Part shown: positions 1-5,803 of the stretch, piece by piece
Layout: the number at the start of each line of letters is the position of its first letter
How positions within the stretch are numbered: the first letter of the stretch is position 1
NCBI GenBank assembly: GCA_023457295.1
Contig: JAEWLZ010000061.1
Coordinates: 1-5,803, forward strand
Origin: Cyanobacteria bacterium OH_PDB_112
GTDB lineage: Bacteria; Cyanobacteriota; Vampirovibrionia; Gastranaerophilales; CAJFVJ01
DNA: 5,803 nt
Direction of reading: 5' to 3'
Program-made: the position numbers and the translations under genes
Notes under the pieces: model-generated
What the model was told of the DNA's origin: nothing
The model's input: the letters and a program-made list of their open reading frames with translations, nothing else
Database searches by the model: none

Positions 1-500
1 ATTATAATGAAGCTTTGAAAAATTATGGGCATGCCCTTGAATATCTTAAAAAATCTGATAAATTAATACAAAAAATAGCAAATTGTTATCGTGAAATGTC
101 AGATGATAAATTGGCTTTAGAGGCTTATACGCAAGCTTTAAAGCTGAATCCTCGTAATTATGCTGCACTATATAATATTGCCGAAATTCAAGGGAAGTAT
201 GGAAAAAGTAATAATTTGCGAGCTGTTTATAAACAGGTTTTAGCGATAAACCCCAATTTTTCTGAGGCATGGATTGGTCTTGTAAAGCTGGCTTTAATCG
301 AAAAAAATCCTTTTTTGGCAAGACAATATTTGATGTGTTCTTTTCATATTAATGAAAGAAATCCGGTTAATTATTATTATTCCGGATTGATTGAAATTAT
401 GGATGAAAATTATTCTTATGCAAGGCGTGATTTTAACATGGCTTTGCGCTTAAATCCTGATTTTACGCCTGCAAAAGTCGAATTAGAAAAATTGAAATAG
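1..500 (+). CDS. TPR-repeat protein, C-terminal part (5' end outside window)
   Basis: This is the C-terminal part of a tetratricopeptide-repeat protein, a scaffold fold that binds other proteins; no enzymatic domain is visible. The frame is open to the left edge (first full codon at 3), and the possible TTG start at 15 falls in the middle of a TPR helix (YNEALKNYGHALEYL), so the true start lies upstream. Four TPRs of exactly 34 residues follow in register at 57-158, 159-260, 261-362 and 363-464. They carry the usual signature positions, for example Y11, A20, Y24, A27 and P32 in the first, and LNPRN, INPNF and LNPDF at helix ends. An 11-residue cap (TPAKVELEKLK) precedes TAG at 498-500. The partner is unknown. 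The GH13-type gene begins 96 bases downstream on the same strand, so co-transcription is possible but unproven. TPR identity is near certain; specific function is not assignable. Confidence 0.93.
   Translation, partial: YNEALKNYGHALEYLKKSDKLIQKIANCYREMSDDKLALEAYTQALKLNPRNYAALYNIAEIQGKYGKSNNLRAVYKQVLAINPNFSEAWIGLVKLALIEKNPFLARQYLMCSFHINERNPVNYYYSGLIEIMDENYSYARRDFNMALRLNPDFTPAKVELEKLK
57..464 (+). repeat. Four tandem 34-residue TPR units
   Basis: Four consecutive 102-base units encode TPR motifs with no gap or insertion between them (unit borders at 57, 159, 261, 363). They are protein-level repeats that have diverged at the DNA level. The third unit is the most degenerate: it has SFHINERN where the others have an (L/I)NP turn. 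A further half-repeat (helix B) at about 3-56 shows that the array continues upstream of the window. Confidence 0.9.
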
Positions 501-571
501 TAATATGTAAATCTTTTTTAATAAAACTTCAAAAAAGCGCAAAAAATTTTGTTCTTGCTTTTTAATATAAA

Positions 572-585
572 TACACAGGTGTGTA
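572..585. promoter_or_regulatory. 14-bp dyad TACACA-GG-TGTGTA upstream of the GH13 gene
   Basis: A perfect 6-bp inverted repeat with a GG centre lies immediately before and just touching the ribosome-binding site of the large GH13-type gene. A TATAAA -10-like hexamer at 566-571 abuts it, but no convincing -35 element sits at the right distance. The dyad could be an operator or a small 5'-UTR hairpin limiting access to the AAGGAG. A short inverted repeat in AT-rich spacer DNA can also arise by chance, so the regulatory reading is tentative. Confidence 0.3.
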
Positions 586-590
586 AGGAG
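585..590 (+). promoter_or_regulatory. Shine-Dalgarno AAGGAG that fixes a GTG start
   Basis: AAGGAG lies six bases before GTG at 597, an ideal spacing. It decides the start of the large gene: the first in-frame ATG is about 65 codons further in (Met65, MHSLP), inside the N-terminal beta-rich domain and without a comparable ribosome-binding site. Confidence 0.85.
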
Positions 591-596
591 TCCTAA

Positions 597-3500
597 GTGT
601 TAGTTAATGGTGTTCTTCAAACTAAAGAAAGAATAAATTTTCAAGGTAGCCAAAAATCAAAAGATAATAAAGGCTATGAAGCCTATGAATTCTTTTTCCC
701 TCATGACAAGGAAAAGTACGATGTATCAGTCGAAATAGCACCTGTCGTGAAGGAAAATTTAAACTGGTTTGTTGACGGAAAAGCTCAAATGCATTCGTTG
801 CCTGTAAAATCTGGCGAAAAGACGGTTTTTGATCCATCAACAATTTTTATGCCTAATCAGGATTTTGCTTACAGGTTTAAAATAGTTGATAAAAATACTA
901 AAGAAACTTTTTATCATCAAGACAACGGTGTAAGAATAGACAAATATAAACTTGAAAACTCAGATAAAGACAAAGCAAAATTTGTCATAATTCACCGTGA
1001 CAGAATCCCCGGCAAAATGCCAGGTGTAATGGGGCATGCTCTTGCGGACAATTTTAATCCCGGTTGGGAAATGAAAGACGGCAAGCTTGTTAAAATTGAA
1101 GGAAAAAGAAGTAAAGACTTGCTTGATTCTGTTAGAACTCATAATAATCTTTTTGACGGGAATCTTGCAGGGATTATTGAAAAAATAAAATATCTTCACG
1201 GAATGGGAATCAATAGAATGCTTTTGACTCCTTTTGCTGATCATCGTTCAAATCATGGTTATTGGACTCCAAATGGCTATCAGATGAGTGACAGATTCGG
1301 AAATTTGGATGTTTACAAGCAAATGAATGTGGAATTTGCCAAAAAAGGCATGTCCACTTTAGCAGATGCCGCATTTGTAAATGAAGGTCTTGAAGGAATT
1401 CACTTTAGACATAATTGGAAATGGGGTAAAGACTCTTACTGTTATAACTGGGTTAAAAATACCGGAGGATATCCTTCAGTAGGTATATTGCCAAATGTAG
1501 ATCCCGCATCTGAAGAGGGCAAGGAGCTTTTCTCTCATTTTAAAATTAAAGTTACAAACGGAGATTATAAGTATTCTTACGCAGAAGACGGAAGTCTTAT
1601 TAAGACCCAAAACAAAAGAGATAAAACTCAAAGAACTTTTGTTCAGGTTTATGATGATAGATTTGTCTCAAAAGATCTTTTGGATAAAGATGAAGTTTTA
1701 CCTAAAAATGATATATTAAAAATTGAAAATCATTATGATAATTCTAATCATAATAATTCTGTTATTATTGACGCTTTTCCTGTCAGCGAAGATGAGCTTG
1801 GCGATTTTTACAAAAGAATCGATAAGTATAAAGACAAATGCGGTAAAGGGGAAAGTAAAGATAATGCCGATTTCTTAAAATCAGTTTTAAGATATAGAAA
1901 TGGAAAAATAGGTGTAAAAGCTCCCGGAAACTTCAATACCTGGGATGGTAACGTTGATGTTGCAAAGCTTAACTATACTTATACAAATAAAGATGAACAT
2001 GATTTAACTCTAAGAGGTTTCACCGCTCTTGAAAAAGAAGCTTATAAGCAGGCAACATATCAAGTTAGAGATTATGTTCAAAAAACAGGTGTTTACTGGA
2101 CTAAAGTAGTTAAAAACGCTATTACAGAAGGATTTCTAGGTGTTATAAAAGGCACTGAAGATTCTAAAGAAGGTTATAAAAAATTAATTTTGAACCCTGA
2201 TAATATCTCTGATGAAAATGCTGCTTGTAATAATTTGGGTAGAGCAAAAGAAGTTATGAGCAACGAGATTATAGATAATATTATTGATAACAAATATTAT
2301 ATTCCTGAACTTCATAAAAACGGTTCGCCTCAAGATGTTTTACTTGAGCACAGTATGAACTATCCTTTGGAAGCGATTGAATTTTCGGATGATTTAACAG
2401 CTGTCCTCGGAAGCCCTTATCTATCTAAGAAAGCTAGTCATTCTGAAGATATATTGAAAACACGTAATGAATTTTTTAAAGAAAATAATTATGATAAAGT
2501 TCCTAAAAAATTCCGTGATATTTACTATGATATGGATTATGAATTTTATCACGGAAAAATGGTCGGAATTGCAAATAAAATTGTCGAAAAAGCTAATAAA
2601 GACGGCAATTTGGGCTTGTATGACGAAAAAGGACACCTTACCGCTAAAGGTAAGCTTGCTTTACCTTTGATTTCTGATGATATCACTAAGTTTTTGCTTG
2701 TTAAGTCTTTAGCCCCTGATGTTTCAATTAAAAATGAAAAAGGTAATTTAGTATATGACTATAAGGCTTTGAGAAAAGTCGGATTGCAAAGTATAAATGG
2801 CGGCAAAGGGATTTGTGCAAGCAGTGAAGAAGAAGAAGCAAGAAAAGTATTAAATCTTTTAAAAGACGGCATTACAGAAATTTCAGATTCTGATAAAGAT
2901 ATTCTTTCAGAAAATATAAAAGACAAATTCAAAGATGTAAGTACAAATGCTTTAAAAATGGCTTATGTTGTACTTGATAAAACAGAATCCGGTCTGAACT
3001 GGCGTACTGATGCCACAAAAGATACTCTTGAAATTGACAATATCAGAAATGGTGTTGATGCTTCCGCTAAAGAATGGGAAGAAAAAGAAATACCTATTTG
3101 GGAATCTTTTGTAAAAGGAGTAAGAAAAGAAAATCCAAATTCGCTTATTATTTTAGAGATGACAGATTTACCCGAAGGTTCTCTTTTCGGAAATCCTTCC
3201 GAAAGATTTTCAGATGATCTTGATGTCACCCAAAAAACTCTTCAAAAAACAGGCGCAACTTCTGTTTCCAATTATAATGTATTGTATGGTTCTCTTCAAA
3301 GAATGTTTTTGCGTGATTTTGAAACCGGAAACGATGGAGAAGGTGGAGATAATTATAAAAAACAACTAAACAAAATAGCTGAAGCTATGACAGGTAAAAA
3401 TAATTGGGGCGGCAAAAATAACGGATTCCTTTATAATATGCCGGCAGATGGTGTAAAACACTCCCACAACTTTGTCGGAAACCATGACAAACCAAGAATA

Positions 3501-4856
3501 ATGCACAATTTGGTTTTGGATATGGGCATTTTCTATAATCATAAAGATTCACAAAAATCGATAGAAAAATTAACAAAAATTTATGCGGATGATTTTCATA
3601 CAAACACAGGTACAAAACCCGATACAAAAGCTCTTGCAATGGCAAAAGCCATAGGTGAAAGTCTTATTCCTGCGGTAGATGATGAAAGTCTTGGAATTGA
3701 AAACAAAAAAGCCGTTAAAGAAGCTCTTTTAGGCGGTATTAAAGATTTGGTGGCAGGAAACTATAAGGGCAAAAAATTCGCCTCTGAAAACTTTGCCGCT
3801 GTTCCTCTTGATATCGCAATAAAAGATGTTATGATTCAGGCAAATCATGCACACAAGTTGAATTTAAATGAAGATGATGAAAAATTCAAAAAACTTGCAG
3901 ACAGAGCTTTGGATATTATGACAAAAGAAGCAAGAGACAAATCTCATATCATAGATAAGCTTTTGATGACTATGCCTGGTGATCCGACTTTTTATATGGG
4001 AGATCAGCTTCTTGAATCAGGTTATGAAACAGCTTGTAAAAATATTTATGTAAAAAATAGAGGTATTATTCATTGGGAATGGTTAGATGATCCTAATAAA
4101 GGCTTTGTAAAAGATTTCCACGAAGAAAAAAGAAAAATTTGGAATATCAGAAACGGCAAAGATATGTCAGCATTAACAAATGGAGACACAGCTTACCTTT
4201 CACCCGTTGCTAAGTGGGGTGGTGACTATGAAAATGGTCAAGTTTCAGCTTTCTTCCGTTATAATGATGAATCAAATGTTCTTGTTTTGGCACATAATAG
4301 TAATATTGCAAAAAAATCAAATGATGCCTATGAAATCGAGCATCCCTTTAATATAGGCATAGATGACCAAAAACGAGGCACGGATATTCGTCTTAAAATC
4401 GGAGAATTTATTCCGAATCCTGACGACCCGAAAAAACCTCAAATAAAAGGAATACCTTCTATCGAAAAAATCGATCTTTCTCCCGAGTACGCTGATGAAG
4501 GAAAAAATGTCTTAAGAAAAGGTCTTGTGGGTGGTTTGCCTTTGGGAACTATGTTCAAAGATTCTATGGATGCCGCTGCCGAAACAGTATATGGTGTTTG
4601 TAAAGAAGCTGAAAAATATGTTATTAAACAATTTGATAATGAAGAAAAATATAAAACATATGTTGATGCGGTTACAAATAAACAAAATATAGAAAATCTT
4701 GCAAAAGAAATCAAATTGAAAGAAAATGTGATGGTTTTGAAAAAAGTGGCTTTCCGCGGAAGACCTAATTCAAATCACATAAAAATACAGGCATATCTAA
4801 ACAGCAAAACATACTTAAACGAAAAACCAAGATATGCGACTTTAGCAAAAGCATAA
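597..4856 (+). CDS. Very large GH13-type (alpha-amylase clan) alpha-glucan-active protein
   Basis: This intact 1419-residue protein is probably an alpha-glucan hydrolase or transferase. The N-terminus has no signal peptide or membrane segment, so it is likely cytoplasmic. Residues about 25-126 are beta-rich and may be an E-set/CBM48-like module. The barrel follows: F129-VIIHRD as a possible first strand, LLTPF 209-213, HGYW 220-223 and RFGN. Region I is DAAFVNEG (D257); a region V equivalent is WDGNVDVAKLN (449-459). Region II is NWRTDATKD with R803 and predicted nucleophile D805; region III is LILEMTD-like with acid/base E854; region IV is GNHD with D964. PGDPTFYMGDQ (1127-1137) marks strand 8, then HWEW and a beta-rich C-domain with VSAFFRYN from 1216. 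Family members are usually about 450-700 residues; the excess is mainly a helix-rich segment at about 480-795, a region at about 975-1115 and a tail after about 1290. The region I His and the final region II His are replaced, so specificity is uncertain. Family confidence is high. Confidence 0.88.
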   Translation: MLVNGVLQTKERINFQGSQKSKDNKGYEAYEFFFPHDKEKYDVSVEIAPVVKENLNWFVDGKAQMHSLPVKSGEKTVFDPSTIFMPNQDFAYRFKIVDKNTKETFYHQDNGVRIDKYKLENSDKDKAKFVIIHRDRIPGKMPGVMGHALADNFNPGWEMKDGKLVKIEGKRSKDLLDSVRTHNNLFDGNLAGIIEKIKYLHGMGINRMLLTPFADHRSNHGYWTPNGYQMSDRFGNLDVYKQMNVEFAKKGMSTLADAAFVNEGLEGIHFRHNWKWGKDSYCYNWVKNTGGYPSVGILPNVDPASEEGKELFSHFKIKVTNGDYKYSYAEDGSLIKTQNKRDKTQRTFVQVYDDRFVSKDLLDKDEVLPKNDILKIENHYDNSNHNNSVIIDAFPVSEDELGDFYKRIDKYKDKCGKGESKDNADFLKSVLRYRNGKIGVKAPGNFNTWDGNVDVAKLNYTYTNKDEHDLTLRGFTALEKEAYKQATYQVRDYVQKTGVYWTKVVKNAITEGFLGVIKGTEDSKEGYKKLILNPDNISDENAACNNLGRAKEVMSNEIIDNIIDNKYYIPELHKNGSPQDVLLEHSMNYPLEAIEFSDDLTAVLGSPYLSKKASHSEDILKTRNEFFKENNYDKVPKKFRDIYYDMDYEFYHGKMVGIANKIVEKANKDGNLGLYDEKGHLTAKGKLALPLISDDITKFLLVKSLAPDVSIKNEKGNLVYDYKALRKVGLQSINGGKGICASSEEEEARKVLNLLKDGITEISDSDKDILSENIKDKFKDVSTNALKMAYVVLDKTESGLNWRTDATKDTLEIDNIRNGVDASAKEWEEKEIPIWESFVKGVRKENPNSLIILEMTDLPEGSLFGNPSERFSDDLDVTQKTLQKTGATSVSNYNVLYGSLQRMFLRDFETGNDGEGGDNYKKQLNKIAEAMTGKNNWGGKNNGFLYNMPADGVKHSHNFVGNHDKPRIMHNLVLDMGIFYNHKDSQKSIEKLTKIYADDFHTNTGTKPDTKALAMAKAIGESLIPAVDDESLGIENKKAVKEALLGGIKDLVAGNYKGKKFASENFAAVPLDIAIKDVMIQANHAHKLNLNEDDEKFKKLADRALDIMTKEARDKSHIIDKLLMTMPGDPTFYMGDQLLESGYETACKNIYVKNRGIIHWEWLDDPNKGFVKDFHEEKRKIWNIRNGKDMSALTNGDTAYLSPVAKWGGDYENGQVSAFFRYNDESNVLVLAHNSNIAKKSNDAYEIEHPFNIGIDDQKRGTDIRLKIGEFIPNPDDPKKPQIKGIPSIEKIDLSPEYADEGKNVLRKGLVGGLPLGTMFKDSMDAAAETVYGVCKEAEKYVIKQFDNEEKYKTYVDAVTNKQNIENLAKEIKLKENVMVLKKVAFRGRPNSNHIKIQAYLNSKTYLNEKPRYATLAKA

Positions 4857-4879
4857 ACAGCTTTAATACAGGGAAAAAT

Positions 4880-4907
4880 AAAGAGAAGTCTTTTTAGGCT
4901 TCTCTTT
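4880..4907. terminator. Bidirectional rho-independent terminator between convergent genes
   Basis: An 11-bp stem (AAAGAGAAGTC at 4880-4890 pairing with GGCTTCTCTTT at 4897-4907, one G-T wobble) closes a six-base loop. On the plus strand it is followed by TTTTGTTTAGTTTATTT. On the minus strand it is followed by TATTTTTC, from the A-run at 4874-4878. It lies 23 bases after the GH13-type stop and 8 bases beyond the stop of the opposing gene, so one hairpin can end both transcripts. Confidence 0.85.
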
Positions 4908-4915
4908 TGTTTAGT

Positions 4916-5803
4916 TTATTTATTATTTGGAAAAAATCCTTTCATTGATTTCTTGAATTCTTCTTTAATTTCTTCTTGTATTACTTTTTTTAAATCATTA
5001 CTATTTATAGTTGGCTCTTGTTTGCTTGTATCTTTTGGCGCAGTTGTTGTATCTGTTGTAGATGTATGTTTTTTTCTTAATTCTGCTAATTTTTTTTGCC
5101 AGTTGTCAAATTTTTCTGCGGCTTCCGAATCTTTGGGTTTTATTGTTAATTCCCCAAAATTGTTAGATTTAGGATTTGTTGTGGGTTGCTGCTGTCCTGT
5201 TTTAGCATCTGTTGTAGGTATTTTTGGAGGTGTATTTTCAGCTTCAATCAATTCATTAGGAACAGGCGTTAACTGGTCAGAATTTTTTAAATAATATACT
5301 TTATTATTTATTTCTACTTTAGGAGGCAAAACTACTTTGTCATTCACTTTTAGTTTATCAGCTCCTTTTTCTGAAATATATTCATTCCCTTTAACAGAAA
5401 TAATTTTGTTTGTTCCGTCAAAAATATCTTTGCTGTCTGTTGCTCCATAATTTTCGGCAAAAACTTTAGACAAATTTTGCCCTGGTTTTATGGTTGCAAA
5501 CATAGGTTTTTCAGCTTTTTTAGGCTCGGGAGATCCAGCTGTCGTCCCAGTCGCTGCAACAGGTCTTTTCTCCGAAGAATTTTTTGAGACTTCAGTAGAT
5601 TTTTCAAATTTGAATTTTGTTACTATAGAAGTGAGGTTATAAACTTCATCTTGTGTCAATCCTTCAGCTATTTTTAATATGCTGTCTTCATCATTAATGC
5701 TGACAGTTTTATCTTTTATATGTAATAGCTTACTTTTTTCATCGAAAAAAATAGAAGGAGATACTTTTGCGGTGGATGTGTTTCCTTGTTGAGAGCTTAG
5801 TGC
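4916..5803 (-). CDS. LysM-like domain protein with low-complexity linker, C-terminal part (5' end outside window)
   Basis: The frame reads from the right edge to TAA at 4918-4916, giving 295 visible residues. A TTG at 5659-5657 could be taken as a start, but the frame stays open upstream for 48 more codons with protein-like sequence (SIFFDEKSKLLHIKDKTVS, then ILKIAEGLTQDEVYNL), and no good ribosome-binding site precedes the TTG. The gene is therefore truncated by the window. After a Ser/Pro/Lys-rich stretch, visible residues about 102-161 (nt 5321-5500) form a divergent LysM-like unit: TIKPGQNLSKVFAENYG, a central (D)IFDGTNKI, and a closing KVNDKVVLPP. LysM domains bind N-acetylglucosamine polymers such as peptidoglycan, which would suggest a cell-envelope role. 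The rest is a Thr/Pro/Gln/Lys-rich linker, a short helix (AAEKFDNWQKKLAELRKKH) and a final charged helix (NDLKKVIQEEIKEEFKKSMK). No catalytic domain or membrane segment is visible in this part. The gene is convergent with the GH13-type gene and shares its terminator. Confidence 0.75.
   Translation of the reverse strand, partial: ALSSQQGNTSTAKVSPSIFFDEKSKLLHIKDKTVSINDEDSILKIAEGLTQDEVYNLTSIVTKFKFEKSTEVSKNSSEKRPVAATGTTAGSPEPKKAEKPMFATIKPGQNLSKVFAENYGATDSKDIFDGTNKIISVKGNEYISEKGADKLKVNDKVVLPPKVEINNKVYYLKNSDQLTPVPNELIEAENTPPKIPTTDAKTGQQQPTTNPKSNNFGELTIKPKDSEAAEKFDNWQKKLAELRKKHTSTTDTTTAPKDTSKQEPTINSNDLKKVIQEEIKEEFKKSMKGFFPNNK
5321..5500 (-). other. Divergent LysM-like domain
   Basis: The encoded 60 residues follow the LysM layout: an opening KPGQNLSKVFAENYG (compare the family pattern x-(K/R)-x-G-D-(T/S)-L-x-x-I-A), a central N in DGTNKI, and a final V-N-D-K-V-V-L-P-P (family: hydrophobic-x-G-(Q/D)-x-L-x-(I/V)-P). 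It is longer than the usual 43-50 residues because about ten residues (SVKGNEYISE) are inserted before the last strand. The usual Asp after the first Gly is Gln here. Confidence 0.65.

Noticed and set aside
3..8. TATAAT matching the consensus -10 box
   Set aside because: It lies inside the open TPR reading frame with no upstream sequence visible to judge a -35 box. The protein-level TPR signal explains it.
513..537. CTTTTTT...AAAAAAG inverted repeat after the TPR gene as a terminator
   Set aside because: The 7-bp stem is almost all A-T with an 11-base loop and no following T-tract. It would be unstable, and such repeats are expected in this AT-rich spacer.
2421..2670. Short overlapping open frames on both strands within the GH13-type gene
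   Set aside because: The main frame is continuous and GH13-like on both sides; these are shadow frames of AT-rich, Lys/Asn-rich codons with no family resemblance.
5069..5097. Runs of seven and eight T (poly-A in the coding sense) as phase-variation tracts
   Set aside because: They encode ordinary Lys-rich residues, the frame is intact, and runs of this length are common at this base composition. There is no independent sign of slippage.
4953..5294. Plus-strand 113-codon open frame with hydrophobic residues opposite the LysM-like gene
   Set aside because: It is antisense to a better-supported coding frame, its Val/Phe/Ser/Cys-rich content is what the complement of a Lys/Thr/Asn-rich linker gives, and no ribosome-binding site is evident.

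Overview
The window is AT-rich, gene-dense bacterial DNA. It holds one complete large gene, two genes cut by the window edges, and one clear terminator. No RNA gene, mobile element, CRISPR array or long repeat is visible. The organism cannot be fixed from this sequence alone. The low GC, the very large cytoplasmic-looking GH13-type protein without a signal peptide, and the neighbouring LysM-like and TPR proteins recall gut Gastranaerophilales (non-photosynthetic Cyanobacteria/Melainabacteria). That is an impression from memory, not a demonstrated assignment.

Layout. Positions 1-500 (+) are the 3' end of a tetratricopeptide-repeat protein, with four exact 34-residue TPRs in register and a short C-terminal cap. 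Positions 501-596 are a short AT-rich spacer containing a TACACA-GG-TGTGTA dyad and a strong AAGGAG ribosome-binding site. Positions 597-4856 (+) are a 1419-residue protein starting at GTG. It is recognisably a glycoside hydrolase family 13 (alpha-amylase clan) protein: the nucleophile Asp (region II), the acid/base Glu (region III) and the region IV NHD are all present, but large insertions separate the motifs and two commonly conserved side chains differ. Positions 4880-4907 are an 11-bp hairpin with T-tracts on both sides, serving as a bidirectional terminator. Positions 4916-5803 (-) are the 3' part of a protein with a divergent LysM-like domain, a Ser/Thr/Pro/Gln/Lys-rich linker and a Lys/Glu-rich C-terminal helix. 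Its reading frame stays open to the window edge, so its real start lies outside.

How they work together. The TPR and GH13 genes are co-oriented and could share a transcript, but the 96-bp spacer also allows a separate promoter. The LysM-like gene is convergent and insulated by the shared terminator. A role for the GH13 protein in intracellular alpha-glucan turnover is a reasonable inference; its substrate cannot be read from the sequence. The most interesting object is this GH13 protein: catalytic triad intact, region I and the end of region II altered, roughly 550 residues between regions I and II, and a short (I/V)-x-F-x-G motif near each terminus.
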